DNA from: Prolixibacteraceae bacterium
GTDB lineage: Bacteria > Bacteroidota > Bacteroidia > Bacteroidales > Prolixibacteraceae
DNA: 64,000 nucleotides
Direction: 5' to 3'
Assembly: GCA_028683385.1 (NCBI GenBank)
Contig: JAQUIJ010000002.1
Span: 1-64,000, forward strand
Below are positions 45,344 through 54,714 of the stretch, piece after piece. Both the position numbers and the translations under genes were made by a program. The notes beneath the pieces are model-generated. The model was given only the letters and a program-made list of their open reading frames with translations. It did no database searches and was not told the origin of the DNA. Position 1 is the stretch's first letter. Each line of letters starts with the position of its first letter.

Positions 45344-46615
45344 TTAGTTATCGTCCAATATCTTAAGGTGAACCAGTTCAATTTTGGTACTGGTTGCTTT
45401 AAGTATTCTGAATTGGTATTGGTCGATTGTGATTACCGTATTTACTTTAGGAATGCTTTCGTAATTGGCCAATATAAATCCGGCAAGTGTCTCGAAGTTT
45501 TCGTTTTCAGGGAATTCAAGGTCTAAATTTTCGTTCAGTTCATCAAGCTCCAAACGGCCAGAAAGGACAAACTCATTGTCATTGACTTTTTTCATGATCA
45601 AATCAATCGTGTCGTGTTCGTCTTCAATTTCACCAAAAATTTCTTCCAGAATGTCTTCGCTTGTAACCATCCCGGATGTTCCTCCAAATTCGTCGACAAC
45701 AATAGCCATGCTTAAACGCTGCTGAATAAATTTGCTCAATAGTTTACTGGCAGGCATTGTTTCAGGTACAATCAATACCTTCCGGAGGTTCGACTTAATT
45801 GAGTCGGGTTTCGTAAATATAACCGAATGGTGAATGTAGCCGACGATGTTGTCGATGTTGCCAGAATAGAATAAAATGCGGGAGTATCCGGTTTCAATGA
45901 ATTTTTGATGAAGTTCTTCAACTGTCGAGTCGATATCGAGAGCAACCATTTCGGTTCGTGGAACCATAACCTCACGAAGCTTTACTTTGGAAAAGTCAAG
46001 CGCATTACGGAACAGTTTCACTTCGTTGTCTATCTCCTGACCCGATTTGGGCGCAATGTTGTTTTCTTGTTCATCAACAAAATGAGTCAGATCTATTCGG
46101 CTGAAAACAACTTTTTCATCTACATTTTGGATCTTTTCATTCAGGATAACTTTTAGAACAAATTTTGAAATCCCCATTGCAATTTTTGTTATGGGGTAGA
46201 AAAGGAAATAGAAAAAGGCAATGGGTACCGTAAATGCTTTTAATATTTTGTTTGGATTGATCCGGAAAAGCATTTTGGGCAAGTATTCGGCAGTGGCCAG
46301 GATGATTAGGGTCGAAATGATTGTTTGCGCCAATAAAACCAGTGAATCGGATTGTAAATATAAAAACAGGATGGGTTTGAGCAGGTTGGCGAAAGCTATA
46401 CCATATATGACCAAAGCCAGATTGTTGCCAACAAGCATTGTAGCTATAAATTGGCCGGGGTTTTGGGTATAAAGCGAAATCAGACTTGAAAACACTACAT
46501 TTTGTTTTTTGTCGAGTTCGAGCCTTAACTTATTGGCCGAAATAAATGCAATCTCCATTCCGGAGAAGAAAGCAGAAAATAAAATGGTTATAAAAATGAC
46601 GATAAGCAAATTCAT
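45344..46615 (-). CDS. GldE/CorC-like CBS transporter-associated protein
   Basis: Membrane protein of 423 residues: a DUF21/CNNM membrane domain with three to four helices (~1-150, starting IVIFITILFSAFFSGMEIAFIS), two CBS domains (~200-320) with MVPRTEMVALDID and VVDEFGGTSGMVTSEDILE, and a C-terminal CorC/HlyC domain. In Bacteroidota, members beside lptC are often called GldE, linked to gliding; others take part in magnesium or cobalt handling. No gliding genes are near it, so the ion-transport role is equally possible. Confidence 0.85.
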   Translation of the reverse strand: MNLLIVIFITILFSAFFSGMEIAFISANKLRLELDKKQNVVFSSLISLYTQNPGQFIATMLVGNNLALVIYGIAFANLLKPILFLYLQSDSLVLLAQTIISTLIILATAEYLPKMLFRINPNKILKAFTVPIAFFYFLFYPITKIAMGISKFVLKVILNEKIQNVDEKVVFSRIDLTHFVDEQENNIAPKSGQEIDNEVKLFRNALDFSKVKLREVMVPRTEMVALDIDSTVEELHQKFIETGYSRILFYSGNIDNIVGYIHHSVIFTKPDSIKSNLRKVLIVPETMPASKLLSKFIQQRLSMAIVVDEFGGTSGMVTSEDILEEIFGEIEDEHDTIDLIMKKVNDNEFVLSGRLELDELNENLDLEFPENENFETLAGFILANYESIPKVNTVITIDQYQFRILKATSTKIELVHLKILDDN

Positions 46616-46622
46616 AGGTATT

Positions 46623-47204
46623 TTATTTCTCTACGTTAACGTACATGTTGCCTTTTAGATTCTTGATGTGATAGGACGTAAAATCCTGATTCGACTCAAA
46701 CCCGATGCCAGTATACACCTGATCTTTTTGAATGATTTTTACGAACTGGTCGGAGTAAATTTTTTTGTTTTTGGTGTCCCACACCAGATATTCGGTTTTG
46801 AGTGTGTCGCCTTTTAAGTTGACAGCAATCACATTGTTTTTGGCTTCCCAACGATCCTCCCCGGTGAAATTTTTGGCGTATTGGGCAGTTATACTTGAGA
46901 TAACGTTCATTTTGGCATCGTACTCTACAATTTTCACTCCCTTAGGAAATTCAATGTAAGGATCTTTTTCGTTGTCGTGCTTGATTAGTAGTGGTGTTTG
47001 CATTTTAGACCGAATGACCGACGAATCGGATACTAGCATTTCAAACCCTTCGGCAGTGATTGCCGGTAAATCTTCAGTACTGGTAACCGTCTTTATTTTG
47101 GAAATCTCGTTTTCGCACGAACCCAATAGCATTGTTAGCAAGACAATGAATGAGAAAAATGTCACTTCCCAAATTCGAAATCTTTTTAACTTTTTGAATT
47201 GCAT
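46623..47204 (-). CDS. lptC: LptC, LPS-export periplasmic protein
   Basis: Periplasmic protein of 193 residues anchored at its N-terminus; LptC passes LPS from LptBFG to LptA. I chose the ATG at 47204, which gives a basic start (MQFKKLKRFR), a hydrophobic helix and a lipobox-like LLGSC, as usual in this phylum. The beta-rich body (EYDAKMNVISSITAQYAKNF, AEYLVWDTKNKKIYSDQ-like) matches the OstA-fold. It precedes the GldE-like gene by 7 bp. Confidence 0.88.
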   Translation of the reverse strand: MQFKKLKRFRIWEVTFFSFIVLLTMLLGSCENEISKIKTVTSTEDLPAITAEGFEMLVSDSSVIRSKMQTPLLIKHDNEKDPYIEFPKGVKIVEYDAKMNVISSITAQYAKNFTGEDRWEAKNNVIAVNLKGDTLKTEYLVWDTKNKKIYSDQFVKIIQKDQVYTGIGFESNQDFTSYHIKNLKGNMYVNVEK

Positions 47205-47262
47205 ATGATTTACTGCATTAATGCTTGTTTTTGCCAAGATAGGATAAATTTTCATTTTGGAA

Positions 47263-47352
47263 CAACCCGCCACGGGTTGAAAGATTAAAGCTAAAAATAA
47301 AATGTGTTAAAATGAAGTGAGCCATGAGCATTATTTACTCATGGCTCACTTC
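47263..47352. terminator. Long hairpin after the beta-barrel gene, plus a small palindrome
   Basis: GAAGTGAGCCATGAG (47314-47328) pairs perfectly with CTCATGGCTCACTTC (47338-47352) around a 9-nt loop. On the minus strand it is followed by ATTTTAACACATTTTATTTTT, a plausible terminator for the nadB-nadC-coaX-barrel operon. CAACCCG-cca-CGGGTTG (47263-47279) lies nearby. Confidence 0.75.
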
Positions 47353-47383
47353 CTCAAATCGTAATTTTATCGCGTTTTGATGA

Positions 47384-48682
47384 TTAATCAAATTTGCGTT
47401 TTACAAACCAATAGTCGTATAAATTCAGGTACAAACTAAATTTGGTGTAGTTGTTTCTTACGAGGTTGTCTTTTGTCGTTCCTTGTTTGCCAAACTCAAG
47501 AGCAAAATTTGCAGTCGATTTTGATTTCGGAAATGGGAATCCAGCTCCAAAGCTTACTCCAAATTCTTTAATCTGATGGTTGTTTAATTTCAGGTACGAA
47601 CTTTCATGATGAAGTCCGGCTCTGTATCTCACTCTGCTAAAGTAGTTTCTTATTGAAAAGGCATTTGGAATGTATTCAAATCCGGCAGAAATGCGACTCT
47701 GATCAACTAAATCGACATTATCGGTGGCCGGGTTGTATAGTTTTTCTCCGAAGAAAGTGGCTTTGCTCCATGCTGCATGATAATAGTCAACATTGACTTC
47801 CAGCTTGTTGACCTTATTGTACGATAGCCCGATTCCGAATGTTGACGGCAGTTTAATGATGCCTTTACTTTCAGGAATGTATTCAAGTGTATCAGAAAGA
47901 GAACTTGAACTTACAGAGATTATCTTTTGTGAGTATAAACGATGAAGTGCTGTTACATCTGACTCTTTTTCAAATGTGACACCAAGGGTCAAGTATTGAT
48001 TTTTCTTAATTTCCATATCATATTGAAGACCGTAAGTAAGCGTAAAATCGCGAAGACGGGTTCCTTCAACTTTTGAGATGTAGAATAGATCGGCAGTATC
48101 AAAGCCAATTCCTGTATTCTGAGTTATCCGGCCAAAAATATAATTTAAGTTAGCACCTACCGATAAACCTTTAAACGGGCTGATTGATGCTCCAAAGAAG
48201 GCTTTTGAGTTCGTTCCATCGCCTGAATAACTGTGATAAACATTTCCAACACCAGTTACGGTTTCGGTAAAGGCAACTTCGTAGCCCATATCCGAGAATG
48301 GTTGAATCCCCATTCCGGCACCTAACCATTTGGTTACCGGCCAACTCAGCGAAAAATATCTGAAATTGACATCATTGGCATTCATTTTTCCGGTAGAACT
48401 CTTGTATTTCGAATAGGTACCATCAATACCAAAATCGAATATAAATGATAAACTATCGTTAGCATCGTACGAAGCCGGATTCGCAGAATTGATCTGAACG
48501 CTGTGACGACTACCAAGTGATGCTCCTCCCATGGCAGCTGTACGGCCATACCCATATTGGTGCAAATCACCTAATCCATATCTCGAAAAAGGAGATGTTG
48601 TGTTGTTGTTTTGCGCAAGTCCAGATAATCCGCAGAAAATCAAAACGATAGCGACTGATAGTGCATTATTTATTTTTAGCAT
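47384..48682 (-). CDS. Outer-membrane beta-barrel protein (FadL/OmpP1-like)
   Basis: Protein of 432 residues with a signal peptide (ALSVAIVLIFCGLSGLAQ) and about twelve to fourteen predicted strands. Near the N-terminus, SPFSRYGLGDL and AAMGGASLGSRHSVQINSANPA match a conserved barrel family of Bacteroidota resembling FadL. It could carry hydrophobic compounds, but function is not known. It overlaps the upstream coaX by 17 bp, indicating co-transcription. Confidence 0.78.
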   Translation of the reverse strand: MLKINNALSVAIVLIFCGLSGLAQNNNTTSPFSRYGLGDLHQYGYGRTAAMGGASLGSRHSVQINSANPASYDANDSLSFIFDFGIDGTYSKYKSSTGKMNANDVNFRYFSLSWPVTKWLGAGMGIQPFSDMGYEVAFTETVTGVGNVYHSYSGDGTNSKAFFGASISPFKGLSVGANLNYIFGRITQNTGIGFDTADLFYISKVEGTRLRDFTLTYGLQYDMEIKKNQYLTLGVTFEKESDVTALHRLYSQKIISVSSSSLSDTLEYIPESKGIIKLPSTFGIGLSYNKVNKLEVNVDYYHAAWSKATFFGEKLYNPATDNVDLVDQSRISAGFEYIPNAFSIRNYFSRVRYRAGLHHESSYLKLNNHQIKEFGVSFGAGFPFPKSKSTANFALEFGKQGTTKDNLVRNNYTKFSLYLNLYDYWFVKRKFD

Positions 48683-49403
48683 TGTATTCCAGGATCCTGT
48701 TTAAACCAATTAGGGTTATATTAAAGTGTACAAATATGGTATAATTTAATTTTTTATCAAAAAAAATAGAATCACCCCCAGTCATAACGATCTGTAAATT
48801 CTGATAATTTTTGTTAAATAATTCGATAGTTTGAGCAATCTCGTATAAAATTCCATTTTGAACTCCGGCACGGATGGCATCGGTTGTGTTTCTTCCAATG
48901 GGTTGAAATTCATTAGAATGACTAACTAAAGGAAGTTTCCCGGTAAATTGGTTTAGCGCTTTAAAACGCATTTGCAGTCCCGGTGAAATATTTCCGCCAA
49001 TAAACTCATTCTTTTCTGAAACCAAGTCGTAAGTGATGGCAGTTCCAGCGTCGATTATCAGTATATTCTGATCGGGGAAGAGCTCGTTTGCCCCAACGGC
49101 TGTGGCAAGTCGGTCTTTTCCCAGAGTTTCCGGAGTTTCATATCGATTTTTAATCGGAATCTCTGTTTGATGATCAAGTTCAATGAAAAGATCAAAATTT
49201 CCGGATAAAAATTGAAGCAACTCGTCGTCAACTGGTTTTCCGCTCGAAAGAATGGCCTGATTTAATTGAGGATGTTCATCTTTAAGCATTTTTAAATGAC
49301 TTACTGTTAACTGTTCGATTGGAACATTAAACATTAAATCGTGCTGATTGAACAAAGCTATCTTTGTGCGACTATTACCGATATCGATTACGAGATTGAG
49401 CAA
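48666..49403 (-). CDS. coaX: Type III pantothenate kinase
   Basis: Cytoplasmic enzyme of 245 residues that phosphorylates pantothenate, the first step of CoA synthesis. The ASKHA-fold motifs are LVIDIGNSRTKIALF (phosphate 1), KDRLATAVGAN, IIDAGTAITYDLV (phosphate 2) and GGNISPGLQMRFKAL, with a terminal VMTGGDS. It overlaps the barrel gene downstream by 17 bp and is 2 bp after nadC. Confidence 0.95.
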   Translation of the reverse strand: MLNLVIDIGNSRTKIALFNQHDLMFNVPIEQLTVSHLKMLKDEHPQLNQAILSSGKPVDDELLQFLSGNFDLFIELDHQTEIPIKNRYETPETLGKDRLATAVGANELFPDQNILIIDAGTAITYDLVSEKNEFIGGNISPGLQMRFKALNQFTGKLPLVSHSNEFQPIGRNTTDAIRAGVQNGILYEIAQTIELFNKNYQNLQIVMTGGDSIFFDKKLNYTIFVHFNITLIGLNRILEYNAKNK

Positions 49404-49405
49404 GG

Positions 49406-50248
49406 TTAATCTTCAATTCGTTGACTGATATCCATCGCACTCACGGAGTGGGTGAGAGCACCGATTGAAATATAATCGACTCCGGTAGCAGCAACATCGC
49501 GCAAACGTTCGAGAGTAATATTTCCTGATGCTTCTACCTTTGCCCTGCCAGCAATAAGTTGGACTCCTTTACGCATCGTTTCCAAATCCATATTATCGAG
49601 CATGATGACATCTGCTTTTGAGTCAATTGCTTCCTGAACCTGTTCAAGTGTGGTGGTTTCAACTTCAATTTTAATTCCATGCTCAACACTGCTGCGCACG
49701 GCTTTTACCGCAGCAGTGATTCCACCAGCTACTTCAATGTGATTATCTTTGATCATGGCCATGTCGTGCAGGCCTAGTCGGTGATTACTGGCACCTCCGG
49801 TTTTTACAGCATATTTGTCAAGCTTGTTGAAGCCGGGAAGTGTTTTTCTTGTATCCAAAATCACGGTCTGAAAATCTTTAACAGCATCGGCATATATGGC
49901 TGACATTGTTGCAATACCCGATAAACGCTGCAAAAAATTAAGAGCAGTTCGTTCGCCAGTCAGCAATGCACGGTAGGTTCCTTCGAACTCAACCAATACA
50001 TCACCTTTCTTAACTTTTGTGCCGTCTGGCGTCAGTTCATTCCAGGTCAGATCCTGATCAAGTTTTCTGAAAACCATTTCTGCAACCGGAAGTCCTGCAA
50101 CTACGCCATCGCTTTTGGCAACCATTTTAGCTTTGCGCCTTAATTCTGATGGGACTATATTATCTGTTGTAATATCACCTTCGCCGACATCATCTTTTAG
50201 TGCCAGGTCGATGAGAATGATAGCTGCTTCTTTTACTTTTTTGTTCAT
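49406..50248 (-). CDS. nadC: Quinolinate phosphoribosyltransferase
   Basis: Enzyme of 280 residues converting quinolinate and PRPP to nicotinate mononucleotide in NAD synthesis. Motifs include DDVGEGDITTDNI at the N-terminus, RTALNFLQRLSGIAT, ILDTRKTLPGF, KTGGASNHRLGLHDMAMIKDNH (split), and VEVETTTLEQ with VDYISIGALTHS near the end. It lies 3 bp from nadB and 2 bp from coaX, so the vitamin genes form one operon. Confidence 0.96.
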   Translation of the reverse strand: MNKKVKEAAIILIDLALKDDVGEGDITTDNIVPSELRRKAKMVAKSDGVVAGLPVAEMVFRKLDQDLTWNELTPDGTKVKKGDVLVEFEGTYRALLTGERTALNFLQRLSGIATMSAIYADAVKDFQTVILDTRKTLPGFNKLDKYAVKTGGASNHRLGLHDMAMIKDNHIEVAGGITAAVKAVRSSVEHGIKIEVETTTLEQVQEAIDSKADVIMLDNMDLETMRKGVQLIAGRAKVEASGNITLERLRDVAATGVDYISIGALTHSVSAMDISQRIED

Positions 50249-50251
50249 ATT

Positions 50252-51841
50252 CTATTTTCTGATTTCCTGAAATTTAAACTGATGGTCTATCTGCTGAATC
50301 AGGTGAGCGCAAAAATTCGGGTCTTCCGATTGATAATCTTCCCGAATATGTCCGCCACGGCTTTCTTTTCGAATTAATGCCGATTCGCAAATGAGGCTGC
50401 AAATATCAGTAATGTGTTTGATTTTTAAAAGATTGTATTCTGTAATTTTTTCAGGTAAATGGTTTTTTATCTCCTGAAGTTCTTTTATTGCTTCGTTTAA
50501 TTTTTGGGCCGAACGTACGATTCCTGCCTTTTTACTCATTAGCGTTGCAATCTGGTTTTTAGTTTCCAGAAAGAAGGTTTCATTGGCGTTATCGACGTGA
50601 ATGATATTTATTTCGGGCAAACTAAATGCAATTTCTCTTTCTGCATTTGCTTTTTCGGCTGCCCGTTTCCCGAAAACCAAGCATTCGAGCAGTGAGTTGC
50701 TTGCCAGTCGGTTAGCTCCCATAACTCCGGTTGATGCTACTTCACCACAGGCAAACAGCCCTTTAATGTTGGTTTCTCCGTTCAGGTCGGTCTGGATTCC
50801 TCCAACCATGTAGTGCGCTGCCGGCGATATAGGCAACAGGTCGTTAGTCAGGTCGATGTTGTATTTTAATAAAGTATGGTATATCGTTGAGAACCGTTTT
50901 TTTATTGTTTCCGGATTGAGGTGTTTTAAGCTTAGGTAAACGAAATCGGAATGGTGAATCTGCAATTGATTGTATATTTCAAAGGCCACCACATCGCGGG
51001 GAGCAAGTTCTGCAAGTGGGTGACTGTGCTGCATAAACCGTTCGCCTTCTTTATTAAGTAGCCATGCCCCTTCGCCACGAACAGCTTCGCTGATCAGAAA
51101 TGCGTCTTCGCCCGGAATATACAAGGCTGATGGATGGAACTGAATAAATTCGATGTCAGCTAATTTGGCGCCAGCGTGGTATGCCAGTGCAATTCCGTCG
51201 CCAGTGGCGGTATGCGGATTGGTTGACCGATCGTAAATGCGAGATAATCCTCCGGTTGCGATAATGGTTGACTTCGATCTGAAAATAATGTTATTTCCGC
51301 TGACAAAATCAAAAGCCTGAACTCCGGAACAATTCTGATTTTCAACCAAAAGTTCAACAACAGTGGTGTATTCGAAGACCGAAATGTTATTTTGTTCCTT
51401 AACGCGGTTCAGCATAAATAAAGTGAGTCCTTTCCCGGTTGCATCTCCTCCGGCATGGAGAATACGGCGATGACTATGACCACCTTCCAGCCCAAGAACA
51501 AATCCGTCATTTTCTTTGTCGAATTGCATCCCAAGCCGAATTAATTCCTGTACACAACTTTGTCCTTCGCGAACCAGTATTTCTACAGCATCCAAATCAC
51601 AAAGCTCACGGCCTGCAGTAAGAGTGTCCTGAATGTGCGATTCAAACGAATCTTCAGGAGCCGTAACAGCGGCGATTCCGCCCTGGGCATAATATGAGTT
51701 ACTGGTGTCGAGATGAGATTTGGTAATGATGGCAACACTTCCGTTTTTCGAAGCGTGAAAAGCAGCCGTAAGTCCGGCTAACCCACTTCCTACGACAATG
51801 GTGTCAAATTCTTTAATTTCAGTTGAATGAAGATCTGCCAT
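50252..51841 (-). CDS. nadB: L-aspartate oxidase
   Basis: FAD enzyme of 529 residues that oxidises L-aspartate to iminoaspartate for quinolinate synthesis. The FAD motif is VVGSGLAGLTAAFHASKNG; others are SYYAQGGIAAV, EGGHSHRRILHAGGDATG, FIQFHPSALY, EAVRGEGAWLLN, APRDVVA and AAHYMVGGIQTD, with ACGEVASTGVMGANRLASN near the C-domain. nadA is not in the cluster. A minus-strand TACCTTTG (51868-51875) 27 bp upstream is a plausible -7 box. Confidence 0.96.
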   Translation of the reverse strand: MADLHSTEIKEFDTIVVGSGLAGLTAAFHASKNGSVAIITKSHLDTSNSYYAQGGIAAVTAPEDSFESHIQDTLTAGRELCDLDAVEILVREGQSCVQELIRLGMQFDKENDGFVLGLEGGHSHRRILHAGGDATGKGLTLFMLNRVKEQNNISVFEYTTVVELLVENQNCSGVQAFDFVSGNNIIFRSKSTIIATGGLSRIYDRSTNPHTATGDGIALAYHAGAKLADIEFIQFHPSALYIPGEDAFLISEAVRGEGAWLLNKEGERFMQHSHPLAELAPRDVVAFEIYNQLQIHHSDFVYLSLKHLNPETIKKRFSTIYHTLLKYNIDLTNDLLPISPAAHYMVGGIQTDLNGETNIKGLFACGEVASTGVMGANRLASNSLLECLVFGKRAAEKANAEREIAFSLPEINIIHVDNANETFFLETKNQIATLMSKKAGIVRSAQKLNEAIKELQEIKNHLPEKITEYNLLKIKHITDICSLICESALIRKESRGGHIREDYQSEDPNFCAHLIQQIDHQFKFQEIRK

Positions 51842-51867
51842 CTGAAGATTGTTTTCTTACAAGGGCG

Positions 51868-51875
51868 CAAAGGTA
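51868..51875 (-). promoter_or_regulatory. Possible -7 box for the nadB operon
   Basis: CAAAGGTA on the plus strand reads TACCTTTG on the minus strand, fitting TAnnTTTG, 27 bp before the nadB start. The nearest TTTG upstream (as CAAA at 51901) is a few bases further than usual. Confidence 0.5.
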
Positions 51876-51963
51876 TAAAAACAGATCGACAGGAGCATGA
51901 CAAACGGCATTTTGTGTGTTACTCGCATGGTTTCTTAACTCAAATAGTATATTTGGAGGAAAC

Positions 51964-52656
51964 TTATTCTTTAATTTCTAGCATGAATCCGCTTCCGTGT
52001 ATGTTGCGGATTTCGACTGACTCATCGTCAGCAAAGAACTTCCGGAGTTTGGTGAGGTAAACATCCATGCTGCGAGCGGTAAAATAACCATCGTCGCCCC
52101 ATATTTTTCGGAGTGCGGTTTCGCGTGGTAGCAACTCGTTCAGATTGTCGCAAAGCATTTTTAGCAGTTCAGCTTCTTTGGGCGATAGCTTTTGCTTCGA
52201 ATTGTTGTGTTCGAGGGTTCGCAATTTGAAATCGAACTGATAAGTGCCGATTTGATAAAAGTCTGATTCTTTGGATTGGTTCCCATTCCCTCTTTTTAAA
52301 ATGGCCTTAAGTTTAAAAATAAGGACTTCGGTATCGAATGGTTTGGTGATGTAATCGTCGGCACCAATTTTATAGCCTTTCAAAACATCCTCCCGAAGGT
52401 TTTTTGCGGTCAGAAAAAGAATTGGAACAACTGAATTCAGCTTCCTGATTTCTGAGCCGATGGTGAATCCGTCAACATTAGGCAACATCACATCCAGAAT
52501 ACAGATGTCGTAACTACTTTTATTGAATTGGGGTATAGCAAGTTGCCCATCATCTACCCAATCGACTTCAAAATCGTTGATTTCGAGATAGGATTTCAGG
52601 ACAGCACCAAAACTGAGATCGTCCTCAACCAGAAATATGTGGGGTTTTGTGGTCAT
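51964..52656 (-). CDS. OmpR-family response regulator
   Basis: DNA-binding protein of 230 residues. The receiver domain (~1-118) has the acidic pocket in FLVEDDLSFG, the phosphoacceptor Asp in CILDVMLPNVDG (~53), and the Lys of ITKPFD (~103). The winged-helix output domain (~135-228) contains LSPKEAELLKMLCDNLNE and the recognition region SMDVYLTKLRKFF. It is downstream of the histidine kinase gene by ~160 bp on the same strand and is its probable partner. Confidence 0.94.
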   Translation of the reverse strand: MTTKPHIFLVEDDLSFGAVLKSYLEINDFEVDWVDDGQLAIPQFNKSSYDICILDVMLPNVDGFTIGSEIRKLNSVVPILFLTAKNLREDVLKGYKIGADDYITKPFDTEVLIFKLKAILKRGNGNQSKESDFYQIGTYQFDFKLRTLEHNNSKQKLSPKEAELLKMLCDNLNELLPRETALRKIWGDDGYFTARSMDVYLTKLRKFFADDESVEIRNIHGSGFMLEIKE

Positions 52657-52817
52657 TATTCAGGATATTATTGTGTAAAGATATTAATGCTGATAAACAA
52701 AAGGATGATTTTATTTCTCTTTTCCTTTGACCTTTTCGCTCCTAAGCAACCGGAAACTGTCATTAGTCATTGGTAAAAAGTTTAAAAGCATCTTTCCGAA
52801 TGACTGATGACTATTTT

Positions 52818-54473
52818 CTAATCTCGAATAAATGGGATGAAGACTTCAAAACTACTGCCTTTTCCTTGCTCACTGTGTACCGTAATGTTCCCGTGGTTAG
52901 CTTCCAGTATTGCCTTCACATAGCTCAGTCCGAGTCCGAAGCCTTTTACATTATGAATGTTTCCGCTCGTTTGGCGATAGAAGCGCTCGAAAATACGACT
53001 TTGAACCATTTTGGTCATGCCAATTCCTTTATCTTCAATCGTGATTAGTACTCCTTTGCTGGTGTTTCGGGTGGCGATTTTAATTTTCGGGGCGTTTAAC
53101 GAGTATTTATTGGCATTGTCGAGCAGGTTGTAAATCAGATTGGCAAAGTGGTTGACATCACTTGTTGCCACCGGATTGACAGCCTGAAAATCACTGTCGA
53201 TTGTTCCACCTTTTTTCTCAACCTGAAGCACAATGCTTTGCATGGCGTTTTCAATGACTTCGTGCAAGTTGAAGGCTTCCCAGTTGAATTCAAATTCTTT
53301 TTTATCGAGCCTGGCAATGGTTAAAATATCTTCAACCTGTCGGTTCATTCGTAAATTTTCTTTTTTAATCATCCCGATAAAATACCTGATTCGCTCCGGG
53401 TTTTCAATCACTTTCTGATTCGAAATAGAATCGGCTGCGACAGAAATGGTTGCAATCGGGGTTTTAAACTCGTGCGTCATATTGTTGATGAAATCCGACT
53501 TCATTTCCGAAATTTTCTTTTGCTTCAGAATGAAATAAATACTAACAGCAAAAGTAACCAGAACAATAACTGAAAAAATCAGGGAAATCATCAATAACCA
53601 ATTGATTGTTTTGTATATAAACGATTCTTTTTCAGGAAAATAAATGGAGAGTTTTATGTTTTTCTGGAAAATATCGTTTGGAAACATGTTGACCTTGTAA
53701 TTGCTTTGAGCCAGAAGGATGGAATCTGCTTTTACTGTTTTGGATGAGATCAGTGAATCTTTGATGATCCCAATCTCAAATGGGATGGGAATGTTGCGGT
53801 TTTTGAGTTCCATCGTTAATACTTCTTTTACGCGATCAATCGACACATCCTCTTCCCACATCGAAATTTCCTGAACGACCTTGTTGGCAACCCGTTTCAG
53901 TTGGTCGGTTTTGACTTCAAATCTTCGTTTTATGCCAGATGCCGAATCGTTCCATTCTTCGTATTGACCGACAAGCGAATCCATTTTATGAATACCATGC
54001 GAATATAGTGAGTCTAAATTTTGGGCAAGACTATCTTTATTTATTATGACAACTTTCTTATTGCGTCCATAACCCAATCTGTTGTTTTTGGTCGAAATAT
54101 GATATTGAATGCCTTTTTTACTTCTTTCTCCTTTCACGATCATCTCAATTTGTTGGGCTGATGGCTTTGGTTGGATCAGTCTCCTTTGGGATTTCGATCC
54201 TTCAAAATTTGGGGATGGTGGGGGAGGAGGTGGAGGTGGCACAGCATCAGGAAGATTAGCTGTGTCGCCCAAAGCAAAATGATTAATCATCCTGAAATCT
54301 TGCAACGTTTCAAGCCGGTTAGTTGTGCCGTTCAATGCTTCGCTAACACTGCGGTCGAACAATTCATTTCTGACCCGAATGGCATTGTTCATCCATATCA
54401 ACTGAATGATAATGATTCCGAGAATCGAAATACCCATTAGCGCGATAAGCCCTGTGATGATTTTCTTGTTCAT
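52818..54473 (-). CDS. Sensor histidine kinase with proline-rich periplasmic domain
   Basis: Inner-membrane kinase of 551 residues. One helix (~7-28) leads to a ~260-residue periplasmic domain that contains a run of eight prolines near residue 80 (PDAVPPPPPPPPSPN). A second helix (~287-311) precedes the kinase. The H box is MTHEFKTPIATIS (His ~334); N and G boxes are NLLDNANKYS, DKGIGM and GFGLGLSYVK. It probably phosphorylates the regulator downstream. A divergent gene encodes a secreted protein also rich in proline runs, possibly a ligand, regulator or target. Confidence 0.92.
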   Translation of the reverse strand: MNKKIITGLIALMGISILGIIIIQLIWMNNAIRVRNELFDRSVSEALNGTTNRLETLQDFRMINHFALGDTANLPDAVPPPPPPPPSPNFEGSKSQRRLIQPKPSAQQIEMIVKGERSKKGIQYHISTKNNRLGYGRNKKVVIINKDSLAQNLDSLYSHGIHKMDSLVGQYEEWNDSASGIKRRFEVKTDQLKRVANKVVQEISMWEEDVSIDRVKEVLTMELKNRNIPIPFEIGIIKDSLISSKTVKADSILLAQSNYKVNMFPNDIFQKNIKLSIYFPEKESFIYKTINWLLMISLIFSVIVLVTFAVSIYFILKQKKISEMKSDFINNMTHEFKTPIATISVAADSISNQKVIENPERIRYFIGMIKKENLRMNRQVEDILTIARLDKKEFEFNWEAFNLHEVIENAMQSIVLQVEKKGGTIDSDFQAVNPVATSDVNHFANLIYNLLDNANKYSLNAPKIKIATRNTSKGVLITIEDKGIGMTKMVQSRIFERFYRQTSGNIHNVKGFGLGLSYVKAILEANHGNITVHSEQGKGSSFEVFIPFIRD

Positions 54474-54572
54474 GATTCAAAGGTAATCATTAAATGTAAC
54501 GTTGATAGGACTTTAACTTTTCCTTAACAGACTTTAACCGGGCATTAACTCAGTGTTTGCTACAGGTTGGCG

Positions 54573-54580
54573 TATCTTTG
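54573..54580 (+). promoter_or_regulatory. Possible -7 box for the secreted proline-rich protein gene
   Basis: TATCTTTG fits the TAnnTTTG consensus, about 135 bp upstream of the ATG at 54715, within the gap between the divergent kinase and secreted-protein genes. TTTG at 54556-54559 lies upstream but at a spacing of 13 bp, shorter than usual. Confidence 0.45.
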
Positions 54581-54714
54581 TTACACGAAACGAACTAAAA
54601 CATTTGCTGCGAAAAAGAATAAATTTTAGATGCGGATTTCAATAGATCGCATAGATTCTTAAAAATAGCGAATGGCTCTTTCAAATGTAAATTATTCACT
54701 AAAACTATATAATC

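Noticed and set aside
54478-54485. Minus-strand TACCTTTG five bases before the histidine kinase start
   Set aside because: It would place the transcription start essentially at the start codon; a leaderless message is possible but a chance match is more likely.
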